Positions 24,739 through 33,780 of a stretch of 64,000 nt of DNA are shown in pieces. Origin of the DNA: Rhizobium oryziradicis. Lineage in GTDB: Bacteria; Pseudomonadota; Alphaproteobacteria; Rhizobiales; Rhizobiaceae. The notes under the pieces are model-generated. The model was not told the DNA's origin and did no database searches. It saw nothing but the letters and a program-made list of their open reading frames with translations. The DNA lies in the NCBI RefSeq assembly GCF_001939045.1, contig NZ_MKIM01000027.1:496001-560000 (forward strand), written 5' to 3'. Position 1 is the stretch's first letter; each line of letters starts with the position of its first letter. A program made the position numbers and the translations under genes.

Positions 24739-26417
24739 TCATCAAGAGCATTCGTGTTAGGACGCGCTCCGGAATTGGGCGACTTGTCCGGCATCTGCGG
24801 AACGGCGCGGATAATGAAGCCGTTGAGTTCCTTCAGGGAACAGCGAGAGACATACAGGACATGCAAGCCGATGCGCGTGTTCATCGCTCCACATACAGCG
24901 TTCGGCATTGGATTATTGCCCCGCAGGAAGTGACAACGCGGGAGCAGTTCCGGCAGACAATGGTCTTCCTCGCCGCAGAGTTCGGTTTCGATCCGAACCG
25001 TGCGGTTATCATCGAACATACCAAGAAACGTGCCACCGCCAGCGCAACCGATCGGCACTGGCATGTCTTGGTCTGTGAGATTGACGCTGTCACAGGAAAA
25101 ACGCTGAGGTCATCTTTTGACCGAATCCTCCACGAGCTTACTGCGCGATGGAGTGAATATTCCTTTGGTCATTCCTTCATACCCGGCAAGCACACGGCAG
25201 CAGTCATCAGAGGCCTCCGGGATCGTGGAATGACCTGCGTTGCGGACCGTCTTGCCGCGGCGCTTGGCACCAGCGTCGAGTTGCCCGCCGAAGCTTTCTC
25301 GCACGCCCAACATCAGGAGGCAAAACGCGCGGGATTCGACTTGGCGTCGGTCAAACTGGCTATCCAAAAACTCGTTGCTGAAGCCGCCACTGCCGCTGAG
25401 TTCGAGACCGGAATTCGCCAGCATGGTCTCGAAATCCGAGCGGGAGACAAAAGGAATACATGGGTAGTAGTCAGCCCTGACGGCAGCGTTCTCGGCGCAC
25501 TGCACCGTCTGGCTGCAGAACGCAAATCGGCGATCAACATCTTGATGGAGAAGGTGAATGAACACAAAGATTCCAATCGAACAGGCCATTCTAAAGGACA
25601 CCAGAGCTATCCGCCGCCTCCTGGAAGTGGACGAGGCGGCGAAAGGACCAGAACTTCTGATCTCGCTACAGGAAAAAATGCTGGAAGCCATCGAACAGAC
25701 CCAAGCTCAGATCGCGCAGATGCACCAACTCCTGGGCAGCAACAGGCGAAACCCAACAGTCAGTTCACGCGACTAGCGCTCACGACAGACCAGGGCCTTC
25801 AGGTTCAGAGGCTACATGCCAAGGCTTGTGAGTTAGCCAAAGCTAATCTGTTGCGCGTTTCTGACGAATTAAACCGCTTGGAGGTTTCCGCCAGAGCCGA
25901 TTTGGCTTCTACGCTCCCAAAGAGACGCTATACGCCGGAGGTCATCGCAGCAAAGGCTAATGCCAAAAGAGCCAGAGCTGAAGCTGATAGCGCTTTTGAT
26001 CGACAGTGGCAGTTGGCCGAGAGCATACGGAACGCACCAAAGGTGTCTTGGTGGACATACCTTATTGGCTTAGCCGCTGTTAGGAGCAGGAGGATTGAAG
26101 AGTTGCAAAGACAACTTGCGTCCGCAGACGATCATTTGTGGCAATGCCGGACGTATGCCGGACAATGTGAGGCGCTGCAATTGAACGCAGAACGACGAGC
26201 TGATCAAGAGCATCGAACGGCAGCGGGAGCCGTCGAAGCAAGACGCGAGGCTGCAGAAGCGACCTTAAAGAGAGTTGTAAGGGCGCGCGCGTTCTTAGCT
26301 TCATTTCCGGAAGCTGCCGATGCTGGGCTTGATCACGTTTTCCGTCGATCAACGCCAGCATTGGAGGATGAAGCTATCTCTCCGCCACCTGCACTTGTTC
26401 CGAGACGAACGCGATAG
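24735..26417 (+). CDS. mobilization relaxase
   Basis: A 560-residue relaxase with the start at ATG 24735, overlapping the mobC stop. The N-terminal 200 residues form the nicking domain: YSVRHWIIAPQEV carries a candidate tyrosine (about 55), and DRHWHVLVCEID carries the H-x-H metal site (about 107-109). GHSFIPGKHTAAVIRGLRDRGM follows. The C-terminal half is helical and basic (AKANAKRARAEADSAFDRQW), as in many MobP/MobQ-type relaxases. It would nick at oriT and lead the strand into a recipient through a mating channel supplied by another element, since no type IV secretion genes are present in the window. Confidence 0.82.
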   Translation: MIIKSIRVRTRSGIGRLVRHLRNGADNEAVEFLQGTARDIQDMQADARVHRSTYSVRHWIIAPQEVTTREQFRQTMVFLAAEFGFDPNRAVIIEHTKKRATASATDRHWHVLVCEIDAVTGKTLRSSFDRILHELTARWSEYSFGHSFIPGKHTAAVIRGLRDRGMTCVADRLAAALGTSVELPAEAFSHAQHQEAKRAGFDLASVKLAIQKLVAEAATAAEFETGIRQHGLEIRAGDKRNTWVVVSPDGSVLGALHRLAAERKSAINILMEKVNEHKDSNRTGHSKGHQSYPPPPGSGRGGERTRTSDLATGKNAGSHRTDPSSDRADAPTPGQQQAKPNSQFTRLALTTDQGLQVQRLHAKACELAKANLLRVSDELNRLEVSARADLASTLPKRRYTPEVIAAKANAKRARAEADSAFDRQWQLAESIRNAPKVSWWTYLIGLAAVRSRRIEELQRQLASADDHLWQCRTYAGQCEALQLNAERRADQEHRTAAGAVEARREAAEATLKRVVRARAFLASFPEAADAGLDHVFRRSTPALEDEAISPPPALVPRRTR

Positions 26418-26569
26418 GGTAATAGCCTAAGCCTGTCCGCCACTTCCCCAACGAAGTTCCCTAAGGGTTAGGGAGTTTGGCTAGTGGACTGTTTTTTCTA
26501 AATTATTCTGTTGCCACAAGGCTCTTTCTGCAGCAGCATTTTCGTGTAACGAAAGTGGCAGGTCGAGTG

Positions 26570-26746
26570 GTGAGAAAATCCGAAAAGTTATCGAAGGCTG
26601 ATTTGAAGAGGGCTGCAGATGTCGCCCGAAGTGAAAACGTAACGGTGGAGATCGAAATCGATGGGCGGGTCTTTAGGATCAGCCCTATCATTTCTGGGGG
26701 TCCTTCATTCGGACCCGTTGCGCCCAGCGGGGGCGTGGTTCTCTAA
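26570..26746 (+). CDS. small protein upstream of integrase
   Basis: A 58-residue product if GTG 26570 is used (MRKSEKLSKADLKRAADVARSENVTVEIEIDGRVFRISP); a frame from 26477 adds 31 unlikely residues. Its stop overlaps the integrase start (TAATG). Short proteins with the pattern K-x-D-L-x-R-A-x-x-V-A...V-x-I-E-x-D-G-x-x-x-I are common just ahead of alphaproteobacterial integrases and may act with them, but the function is not established. Confidence 0.5.
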   Translation: MRKSEKLSKADLKRAADVARSENVTVEIEIDGRVFRISPIISGGPSFGPVAPSGGVVL

Positions 26747-27846
26747 TGAGCACCATGCCAAAGCCCCTACCTCTCTACGTCGTCAAAGAGAAATCGCGCC
26801 ATGGGCGCACAAAGCTGTTCTTCCGGATCGGAAAGGGTCCGAGAGTTCGGTTGCCCGACGATCCCTCAAGCAAAGCGTTCAAGGCGGCCTATAAAACCGC
26901 CATGAAAGGGGAGCAAGTCGAAGCAACGATTATCGTCGAACGCGTCAGGTCACTTCGATGGTTGGTTCAGCGATACATGGAAAGCGCGGAATGGTCGGGG
27001 TTAGCGATAGCTACGCGGAAACAGAGAGGACTGTTCTATCGTCAGGTCGTCGACGCGAGCGGTAATGTCGACTGCCGGACAGTCACCGCCAGAGACATCC
27101 GCAATGGCTTGGAACGCCGAAAGGCAACACCAGCTTTAGCAAACAACTTCCTGAAATCGATGTCGGCCCTTTTCAAATGGGCTTTGGTACATGAGCATGT
27201 AGGAGTTGATCCTACAACTGGGGTTAAGCGGCTCAAGAACAAGTCGGACGGCTTTCCAGCATGGACTGACGAGGACGTGAAACGTTTTACCAATCACTGG
27301 CCGATCGGAACTCGCGAGCGCCTCGCCTTCGAAATGTTACTTACATCGGGCTTCCGTCGATCAGACATTGTCCGCGTAGGAAGACAACATATGACTCAGG
27401 CTGTCGTAAGAATTCGCACCGCCAAAACTGGCACGCCAGTGACTGTGGAGCTTTCTGATAGGGTTCTGGACCTGATCGAGGAGACACAGACCGGTGATCT
27501 GTCGATCATTGTCGGGAAGAAGGGCATGCCTCTCACAAAGGAATCGTTTGGCAATTGGTTCCGCGAGGTCTGCAGGGCCGCTGGGGTTCAGAAGAGCGCT
27601 CATGGACTGCGCAAGCTCAGTGCGACGATTGCCGCTAATGCAGGCGCTACAACTCATCAGTTGATGGCGCAATTCGGCTGGGTAACGACACAACAAGCGG
27701 AAGTCTACACGAAAGGCGCGGACCGTGAACGTTTGGGCATTGTCACCTCCAGACTGGTATCGGAACAAATCGAGCTCATTACTGCCCCGCACCCTGAGAA
27801 AGGTGCGGGAATTGACGGAAAAAATCGTTCTAAATCAAATAGATAA
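26746..27846 (+). CDS. int: tyrosine integrase of tRNA-inserted element
   Basis: A 366-residue tyrosine recombinase. The catalytic set is visible: R in SGFRRSDIVRVG (about 203), K in RTAKTGTPV (about 226), H-x-x-R in HGLRKLSA (about 286-289), and the nucleophile Y in QAEVYTKGAD (about 320). The N-terminal half has a SAM-like core-binding domain. The gene ends nine bases before a tRNA gene, pointing at its 3' end, as expected for an enzyme that integrates at that tRNA. A hairpin (27786-27809, stem CCCGCACC/GGTGCGGG) lies in the last codons and may aid termination. Confidence 0.93.
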   Translation: MSTMPKPLPLYVVKEKSRHGRTKLFFRIGKGPRVRLPDDPSSKAFKAAYKTAMKGEQVEATIIVERVRSLRWLVQRYMESAEWSGLAIATRKQRGLFYRQVVDASGNVDCRTVTARDIRNGLERRKATPALANNFLKSMSALFKWALVHEHVGVDPTTGVKRLKNKSDGFPAWTDEDVKRFTNHWPIGTRERLAFEMLLTSGFRRSDIVRVGRQHMTQAVVRIRTAKTGTPVTVELSDRVLDLIEETQTGDLSIIVGKKGMPLTKESFGNWFREVCRAAGVQKSAHGLRKLSATIAANAGATTHQLMAQFGWVTTQQAEVYTKGADRERLGIVTSRLVSEQIELITAPHPEKGAGIDGKNRSKSNR

Positions 27847-27854
27847 GAAAAGAG

Positions 27855-27930
27855 TGGTGGGCCCGGAGGGACTCGAACCCCCAACCAAGCGGTTATGAGC
27901 CGCCGGCTCTAACCATTGAGCTACAGGCCC
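27855..27930 (-). tRNA. tRNA with CAU anticodon (likely tRNA-Ile2, or tRNA-Met)
   Basis: A 76-base cloverleaf on the minus strand including encoded CCA. The acceptor pairs GGGCCTG with CGGGCCC, the D-loop is AGCTCAATGGTTAGAGC, the anticodon stem-loop is GCGG-CTCATAA-CCGC (anticodon CAU), and the T-arm contains GGTTCGAGTCC. The loop sequence CTCATAA and following TTGGT fit tRNA-Ile with a lysidine-modified CAU better than initiator or elongator Met, but this was judged by eye. The last 15 bases (27855-27869) form attR of the integrated element. Confidence 0.92.
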
Positions 27931-28091
27931 GTTTGGCGATGTGCCAAAAGTGAGCGGTGGCAATGGCACCAGCGCTTCGCGTTGATCATCTAGCGGAAAA
28001 CCTTTTCCTCGACAAGCCTTTGCCGCATTACCTTCACAATAGGTTGCGCATTATCCAAGATCTTATAGTGGGTCGTATGGGAGAAAGTAAT

Positions 28092-28838
28092 ATGTCGAAT
28101 TTTTTGATGACGCGACGGGCCATGCAGGCCGGGGTTTTGTTGGTGGGCTTTGGAATGGCCTTGCCTGCATGGGCGCAGGAGGCCAGCCGCGCGGAGGCTG
28201 TGATCAATGTGGAGGGTGAGGGTGAGGCGAGTCTGGCACCCAATATGGCCATTATGCAATTGGGCGTGGTGAGTGAAGATGAGGCGGCAGAGCAGGCGTT
28301 GAAATCCAACACACTCGCGATGGCGGGCGTGATGAAAATGTTGAACACACAAGGTGTTGCGGATCGTGATATTCAAACATCCGGTTTTGAAATCACCCCT
28401 CGCTATCAGCATGTTGCGGACGATAAGCAGGATGGCAAAGCGCCCAAGATTGATAGCTACAGCGTCAGCAACGGGTTGAGCGTTCGCGTGCGCGATCTGG
28501 CCAAATTGGGCGGCATTATTGATGGGGCTGTTCAGCTTGGCGTCAATCAGGCTGGTGCCATTCGCTTTACCAATGACAAGCCTGAGCTGGCTATTAACGA
28601 TGCTCGTAAACAGGCCATGGAGGATGCCATTGCCAAAGCCAAAACACTGGCAGAGGCTGCAGGCGTGAAGCTTGGTCGGATTGTCACCATCAATGAAAAC
28701 GCCTCTCGGCCCTTTGAGCAAACCATGATGATGAAAACCAGCATGGCAAGGGATATGCCTATGGCACCCACCCCGATTGCGGCAGGCGAAAACAACTATC
28801 GCGTGACTGTGAATGTAACGTTTGCGCTGGCGCAATAG
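28092..28838 (+). CDS. SIMPL domain (DUF541) periplasmic protein, BP26-like
   Basis: A 248-residue protein; ATG 28092 is chosen because GGGAGAAAG precedes it and a signal peptide follows (AMQAGVLLVGFGMALPAWAQE, cleavage near AWA-QE). The mature part has a SIMPL domain: VINVEGEGEASLAPNMAIMQLGV at its start and ENNYRVTVNVTFALAQ at its end. Length and layout match the Brucella 26-kDa periplasmic immunogen BP26/Omp28. Members form channel-like oligomers or help envelope stress tolerance in other bacteria; the role here is unknown. It stands alone immediately outside the integrated element. Confidence 0.88.
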   Translation: MSNFLMTRRAMQAGVLLVGFGMALPAWAQEASRAEAVINVEGEGEASLAPNMAIMQLGVVSEDEAAEQALKSNTLAMAGVMKMLNTQGVADRDIQTSGFEITPRYQHVADDKQDGKAPKIDSYSVSNGLSVRVRDLAKLGGIIDGAVQLGVNQAGAIRFTNDKPELAINDARKQAMEDAIAKAKTLAEAAGVKLGRIVTINENASRPFEQTMMMKTSMARDMPMAPTPIAAGENNYRVTVNVTFALAQ

Positions 28839-28876
28839 AGCATCGCGCAGAAAATTTGAATCGGCTCGATACTCTA

Positions 28877-28976
28877 CAGCGCCGCGCGCCATATATGGTG
28901 CACGGCGCTGTAACACTTTTAATCTCCTGCATAATTTTCACCTTAAATTGTTTCCGATTTAAGGAATCATGCAGTA
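28877..28976. repeat. composite palindromic repeat, copy A
   Basis: Two hairpins in tandem: one with arms ACAGCGCCG/CGGCGCTGT around GCGCCATATATGG, and one with arms starting CTGCATAATT and ending ATCATGCAG, with CTTAAAT/ATTTAAG inside. It is related to copies at 40751-40832 and 57019-57122. It lies between two genes and has the form of a dispersed intergenic repeat. Confidence 0.8.
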
Positions 28977-28986
28977 GCCCAACAAA

Positions 28987-29017
28987 AAAAGCCCCGGTTC
29001 AATGAACCGGGGCTTTT
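28987..29017 (-). terminator. bidirectional terminator after omp
   Basis: The perfect stem GCCCCGGTTC / GAACCGGGGC (28991-29000, 29004-29013) has an A run on the left and a T run on the right, so it can act in both directions. It lies 20 bases past the stop of the minus-strand outer-membrane gene. Confidence 0.85.
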
Positions 29018-29037
29018 CAATGCGCATAACAAATGGA

Positions 29038-29688
29038 TTAGAACTTCATACCCACGCCAACGTTAACGACGTTCTGTGACAGATCGCGAACGTTGTTGCC
29101 GCCGAAGAAGTTCTTGGAGCCGTAATCGTTGTAGCGATATTCAACACGTGTGAAAACTTTGTCGGTAACAGCGTAATCAACGCCTGCGCCAACGGTCCAG
29201 CCGTTCACCATTTCACCAGTGTTTACACCAGTTGCGCTGTCCTTGAACTTGGCACCAGCGCCGGTCCAGCCGCCAGCAACGTAGAGCAGGGCTTTATCCA
29301 TTGCGTAACCGGCGCGGGCACGAACCGAACCAGAAACGTCTGTGCCGAAGTTTTGGCTGCCGAAGCTGCTCTTGTTCCAGTCGTAGTTCAAATCGCCTTC
29401 GGCACCTAGAATGACGTTGCTGCCCATGTCAAAGTTCCAGCCAGCGAAGCCGCCGATACGGCCGCCGTCAAAATCCTGCTTGGATGAGCCGCTTGTACCG
29501 CTTACGCGGCCGTCTGCCCAGCCATAGCCGCCATGAATACCGGCGTAGCCACCAGCCCAAGAAAACACAGGAGCAGGGGTGTCAACTGCAGCCGGTGGTG
29601 CTGGGATAGTTTCGACAGCATCAGCCGCAAATGCTGCGCCCGACATGAATAGGGTTGCTATGCCCGCAGCCAAGATTGTCTTCTTCAT
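29038..29688 (-). CDS. outer-membrane beta-barrel protein (Omp25/31-like)
   Basis: A 216-residue protein with a signal peptide (MKKTILAAGIATLFMSGAAFAADAVE) and an eight-stranded barrel pattern: FSWAGGYAGIHGGYGWADG, then RIGGFAGWNFDMGSNVILGAEGDLNY, VRARAGYAMDKALLYVAGGWTGAGAKF, and a C-terminal strand VNVGVGMKF ending in Phe, the signal for outer-membrane insertion. It matches the Rhizobiales Omp25/Omp31/RopB class. The GGAGA ribosome-binding site precedes ATG 29688. Codon use is strongly biased towards abundant tRNAs, as expected for a major envelope protein. Confidence 0.92.
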   Translation of the reverse strand: MKKTILAAGIATLFMSGAAFAADAVETIPAPPAAVDTPAPVFSWAGGYAGIHGGYGWADGRVSGTSGSSKQDFDGGRIGGFAGWNFDMGSNVILGAEGDLNYDWNKSSFGSQNFGTDVSGSVRARAGYAMDKALLYVAGGWTGAGAKFKDSATGVNTGEMVNGWTVGAGVDYAVTDKVFTRVEYRYNDYGSKNFFGGNNVRDLSQNVVNVGVGMKF

Positions 29689-29879
29689 TTTCCAGTCTCC
29701 AAATTTACTCTAACGCTTGAGATAGGTCTCTGCCCCGGTTTGACGAGAGCTCTTTTGCACTTTTTGCGCAGATCTAGGCTTTTTTCGGTCCAAAACGGCT
29801 CTGTTTGGTAAGTTTATTTTTTTCAAGAGTGGGAACTTTTAGGCGAGTTGCATTTTGGCCGCACCAAACCGGGCTATCG

Positions 29880-30746
29880 TCACCTATGTGCAAATTTGCG
29901 TGCACCAACCACGCAGGCCACCACAGCAAGGGTTGTTGCCAACATGGCAGGGCTTACGGTCTCGTGAAGAAGTGCGGCCGCCAGCGCCAGGCCAAAAAAC
30001 GGTTGAAGCAATTGCAATTGGCCAACGGCTGCAATGCCGCCCAATGCCAAGCCGCGATACCAGAAGATAAATCCAATCAGCATACTGAAGAGAGAGACAT
30101 AGGCCAAACCCAGCCAGGCAGGCGTTTGCACCTGCGCAAAGGCCGATGGCATGGTCAAAATACTGAGCGTGAAGCTGACGGGCAGGGCAAGCGTAAGCGC
30201 CCAGCAAATAACCTGCCAGCCGCCAAGGTGGCGCGACAGCCTTGCACCCTCGGCGTAACCAAGGCCGCAAATTATAATGGCCAAAAGCATGAAGAGATCG
30301 CCAAGCGAGGCCGATGCCGCCCCTTGCGCCAGCGCGAATGTTGCGACCAGCAGGCCGCCTGTGACGGAAAAAAGCCAGAAAATTGGACGTGGGCGGTCGC
30401 CGCCACGCAGCACCCCGAACAAGGCGGTGGAGAGCGGCAAAAGGCCAATAAACACCAGCGAGCGGGCAGAGGTGATGTGCTGAAGCGCCAAGGCGGTCAG
30501 CAGCGGAAAGCCAATGACCACACAAAGCGCCACAACGGCCAGCGCCACTGCTTCTCGCGAGGTTGGTCGTGTCTGGCGAAATGTGAGCAGCAGCAAGCAA
30601 CCCAGCAGGCCCGCAATTGTTGCACGCGCAACGGTGAGAAAGGTGGGATCAAAGCCCGCGACAGCGGCACGGGTGGCGGGCAGAGAGCCGCTGAAGATGA
30701 CCATGCCGATAAAGCCGTTGATCCAGCCGCTTGTTTTCGTGTTCAT
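29880..30746 (-). CDS. EamA-family (DMT) transporter
   Basis: A 288-residue inner-membrane protein with ten predicted helices in two EamA repeats: GFIGMVIFSGSLPATRAAVAGFDPTFLTVARATIAGLLG near the start and AYVSLFSMLIGFIFWYRGLALGGIAAVGQLQLLQPFFGLALAAALLHE in the second half. Members export metabolites or amino acids. It is divergent from a MocR-type regulator 120 bases away, so the pair is probably co-regulated and the substrate may relate to an amine or a vitamin B6-linked compound, but none can be named. Confidence 0.88.
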   Translation of the reverse strand: MNTKTSGWINGFIGMVIFSGSLPATRAAVAGFDPTFLTVARATIAGLLGCLLLLTFRQTRPTSREAVALAVVALCVVIGFPLLTALALQHITSARSLVFIGLLPLSTALFGVLRGGDRPRPIFWLFSVTGGLLVATFALAQGAASASLGDLFMLLAIIICGLGYAEGARLSRHLGGWQVICWALTLALPVSFTLSILTMPSAFAQVQTPAWLGLAYVSLFSMLIGFIFWYRGLALGGIAAVGQLQLLQPFFGLALAAALLHETVSPAMLATTLAVVACVVGARKFAHR

Positions 30747-30868
30747 CTCAAAAGCCCCTTGGCAGCATATTGTGTTTATCGATTGCTGTTTTGGCTTGAT
30801 GTGGCGGAATTACCAGATACGGTGCAGTACAATTTTTAAAAACTGTTATGCTTATGAGGGCAATACAG

Positions 30869-32287
30869 ATGACAATAATGCAGAACGGGATGCAGAATGC
30901 ACTGCGGCCCGGCAGCACGCGGATTGAAGCTGTCATGGTGGCCATCTCGGAGCGGATTGCGGCACGCAGCCTGCCGCCTGGGGCAAAATTGCCGTCCGTG
31001 CGGGCCTTTGCAAAAGCCATGCAGGTGTCTGTATCCACTGTGGTGGAAGCCTATGAGAGGTTGGCGGCGCAAGGCTTGGTCCGCGCCAAGCCGGGGTCCG
31101 GTTTTTACGTGGCGGCACCGCTGGCCCCTTTGTCGCTGGCACAGATCGAGCCGCGGCTGGATCGGCAAATGGACCCGCTTTGGGTGTCGCGCCAATCGCT
31201 GGAATCGGGCGTGGAGGTGATGAAACCGGGCTGCGGTTGGCTGCCGCCATCGTGGATGCCGGAGGCGGCCTTGCGCCGGGCCATGCGCCATTTGGCGCGG
31301 GCTGACGCGGCAGTGTTGACCGATTATGGCATGCCGCTCGGGCTATTGGCTCTGCGACAGGTGCTGTCGCGGCGCATGGCAGAGCATGGCATGGGTGTTT
31401 CACCAGACCAGATCATGCTGACAGAATCGGGCACCCATGCGCTGGATCTGATCTGTCGGTTTTTGCTGGAGCCGGGAGATTGCGTGCTGGTTGATGATCC
31501 TTGCTATTTTAATTTCAATGCGCTTCTGCGGGCGCATCGGGTCAAGATTGTCGGGGTCGCTTATCGCCATGACGGCCCGGATATCGAGCAGTTTTCCAAA
31601 ATAGTCGCGGAACATCGCCCTCGGCTCTATCTGACCAATTCCGGTGTGCACAATCCCACTGGGGCCAGCCTTTCGCCTGTCAATGCGCATCGGGTTTTAA
31701 CGCTAGCCGACCAAGCGGGATTGACCATTGTCGAGGATGATATTTTTGCCGATTTTGAAGATGTGGCGTCGGCGCGCCTGTCGGCTTTTGATGGCTTGAA
31801 CCGGGTTGTTCAGATTGGCAGCTTTTCCAAAACGCTTTCGGCCTCTGTGCGCTGCGGATATATTGCCGCGAAGCCAGACTGGATTGACGGGCTGGTGGAT
31901 TTAAAAATTGCCACCAGCTTTGGTGGCGGGCGGATGGCCGCAGAACTCGTGTTGGCCATGCTCACGGATGGCAGTTATCGCAAATATCTCGAAGGGCTTC
32001 GCGCCCGCCTTGCTGCGGCGCGCGATGCTGTGACGGCTCGCCTCGCACCGCTTGGCATAACACCCTTTCTTCGCCCGCGTGCCGGCATGGTGCTCTGGTG
32101 CCAGCTACCGAGCGGCGTCGATTCTGCCGCTCTGGCCCGCCATTGCCTGCAAGATGATGTGGTGTTGGCTCCCGGCAATGTGTTCAGCCAATCGCAAACA
32201 GCCGGTCAGTTCATGCGGTTTAATGTCGCTCAAATGAATGATGAGAGAATTTATCGGTCTTTAATGCGCGGATTGGACGCAATGTGA
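30869..32287 (+). CDS. MocR-type GntR/aminotransferase regulator
   Basis: ATG 30869 is preferred because GAGGG lies eight bases upstream; the product is 472 residues. The N-terminal GntR winged helix is ISERIAARSLPPGAKLPSVRAFAKAMQVSVSTVVEAYERLAAQGLVRAKPGSGFYV. The rest is a fold-type I PLP aminotransferase domain: LTESGTHALDLICRFLLEPGD, VYLTN-type strand LYLTNSGVHNPTGASLS, and the PLP lysine in QIGSFSKTLSASVRCGYI. MocR proteins sense PLP-linked ligands and commonly control the divergent neighbour, here the EamA exporter. The N-terminal wing and the lysine motif both look intact. Confidence 0.9.
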   Translation: MTIMQNGMQNALRPGSTRIEAVMVAISERIAARSLPPGAKLPSVRAFAKAMQVSVSTVVEAYERLAAQGLVRAKPGSGFYVAAPLAPLSLAQIEPRLDRQMDPLWVSRQSLESGVEVMKPGCGWLPPSWMPEAALRRAMRHLARADAAVLTDYGMPLGLLALRQVLSRRMAEHGMGVSPDQIMLTESGTHALDLICRFLLEPGDCVLVDDPCYFNFNALLRAHRVKIVGVAYRHDGPDIEQFSKIVAEHRPRLYLTNSGVHNPTGASLSPVNAHRVLTLADQAGLTIVEDDIFADFEDVASARLSAFDGLNRVVQIGSFSKTLSASVRCGYIAAKPDWIDGLVDLKIATSFGGGRMAAELVLAMLTDGSYRKYLEGLRARLAAARDAVTARLAPLGITPFLRPRAGMVLWCQLPSGVDSAALARHCLQDDVVLAPGNVFSQSQTAGQFMRFNVAQMNDERIYRSLMRGLDAM

Positions 32288-32433
32288 TAGGCGGACAGGC
32301 TGAAACATTCGTGCTGTTGGTTTCACCGTTTTTGTCTGTGGATAGAGTATGGTTTCATTTGTCTGCATGGGGACGCCAACCATTTAGAAACTCTTAAGCA
32401 CGATAATGCCGCCGACATAGCGAGGAATCGATC

Positions 32434-33231
32434 ATGGCGGCTAGAAAAGCAAGTGGACGAAAGCCAAGCGGCGGCGCACGGCGCAAGCCCGCCCGCCGCG
32501 CTGCAAGCTCCAGCGGCGGCGTGTGGCCCTGGGTTGGCGCATTGGTGCTGGTGGTGGGTAGCGTGTCCATCTATGACCACCGCGCGAATTTGCCGGGATG
32601 GGTTGATAAGACGTTTGGCTTTGGCGGAAAGGAAATCGCAAGGCTGGAAGGTAAGAAGCCTTCTGAGCCAACGATACCGTTGTCTTCTGTGCCAACGCCT
32701 GCGGTGCGCCGGCTGGATCCAGCTCCCTTGCCGCCCGCCACCACCATGACGCCGACGGAATCGATGACCCCGCGTGAACGTGCACAATTGCCTTTGCCAC
32801 CTGCGACAACATTGGTGTCTGAAGTCTCTGGCCAGACGGTTGCGTCTATTGCGCCGGGGAGGATCGACCGCAAGCAGGTTTCGGCCCGCTTTTATTACTG
32901 TGGCACCAGTGGGCTGAACAATTGTGTGGTCGATGGTGACACATTCTGGCTGAACAAGGAAAAAATTCGCGTGGCGGATATTGATGCGCCGGAAACAGAA
33001 CAAGCCAAATGCAAATCGGAGCGCGACCGGGGTTTTGCCGCCAAGGTGCGTTTGCGTGAATTGCTCAATGCCGGTGGTTTCGAGGTCGAATCCTTTGGCA
33101 CGCGCGATGTGGATCAGTATGGCCGCAAGCTGCGGGTGGTAACCCGTGATGGCCGCTCGCTTGGCGGCATTCTGGTGCAGGAAGGGCTGGCGCGGCCATG
33201 GACCGGGCACCGTATGCCCTGGTGCAATTAA
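32434..33231 (+). CDS. membrane-anchored thermonuclease-like (SNase) protein
   Basis: A 265-residue protein. A Lys/Arg-rich head (RKASGRKPSGGARRKPARRAA) precedes one transmembrane helix (VWPWVGALVLVVGSVSIY), then a Pro-rich linker, then an SNase domain: CVVDGDTFWLNKEKIRVADIDAPETEQAKCKSERDRGFAAKVRLRELL and DVDQYGRKLRVVTRDGRSLGGILVQEGLARPW. The D-G-D, R, E and R residues of the catalytic site are present in order. The nuclease would face the periplasm if the head is cytoplasmic. GAGG precedes ATG 32434. Confidence 0.85.
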   Translation: MAARKASGRKPSGGARRKPARRAASSSGGVWPWVGALVLVVGSVSIYDHRANLPGWVDKTFGFGGKEIARLEGKKPSEPTIPLSSVPTPAVRRLDPAPLPPATTMTPTESMTPRERAQLPLPPATTLVSEVSGQTVASIAPGRIDRKQVSARFYYCGTSGLNNCVVDGDTFWLNKEKIRVADIDAPETEQAKCKSERDRGFAAKVRLRELLNAGGFEVESFGTRDVDQYGRKLRVVTRDGRSLGGILVQEGLARPWTGHRMPWCN

Positions 33232-33270
33232 TCGACAATTGGTGAATGGCGGAAATTAATCGCGCTTTTG

Positions 33271-33780
33271 TTAATTTTTTTCCGCGTCTGGTGGAACAAA
33301 ACGGTTGATGATGAGTTCGGCCAGCGCATGGAGAACAGCTCCCACCATGCCGCCGACCAGAACTTCGGTTGCGCGATATGCTCCTGCTGTCCAGATAGGG
33401 ACGGGAGGGTTGCCGTGGGCTGTGAGAAAAACAATGGGTGTGGTCCACATACACACCCGCAGGAGGGGGGAGACGCGCGCGATGACAGCGCAAATTGCAA
33501 CGGCAATGGCCAGTTGGACTGTAATGCTTGCGCCAAAAGGATCTGTTGCAAGTGAAACAGCCACCGCTGCCGCAATGCCGATCAGTGTTCCTCCAAACCG
33601 TCCCACCATGGCGTCTTTCGTTTCATTGATCTTTTCCTGAGAGACAATGATGGCCGACATGGAAGCCCAGACCGGGTGAGGCAGCGATAAGGCTGATGCT
33701 AAGCCATAAGACAGACTGGCCGCAGCGGAGCAGCGAATGACAAAGGCGAGGTGACGGATAAAGTCGTGACGTGTCATCAT
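33271..33780 (-). CDS. FUSC-family membrane protein
   Basis: A 169-residue inner-membrane protein (ATG 33780; a longer frame to 33825 is less likely because the added head is basic and lacks a ribosome-binding site). Five or six hydrophobic segments, beginning FVIRCSAAASLSYGLASALSLPHPVWASMSAIIVSQ, with the downstream GRFGGTLIGIAAAVAVSL. This matches the FUSC/aromatic-acid exporter membrane domain, including the P-x-W-A-x-M-x-A-I-I-V motif. The family is linked to efflux of aromatic acids; this member is short and lacks a cytoplasmic part, so the substrate is unknown. It is convergent with the SNase-like gene, 39 bases apart. Confidence 0.8.
   Translation of the reverse strand: MMTRHDFIRHLAFVIRCSAAASLSYGLASALSLPHPVWASMSAIIVSQEKINETKDAMVGRFGGTLIGIAAAVAVSLATDPFGASITVQLAIAVAICAVIARVSPLLRVCMWTTPIVFLTAHGNPPVPIWTAGAYRATEVLVGGMVGAVLHALAELIINRFVPPDAEKN

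Noticed and set aside
29805..30839. Long plus-strand frame (344 codons) opposite the EamA transporter
   Set aside because: Composition is Gln/Arg/Lys-rich and antisense to a clear ten-helix transporter.
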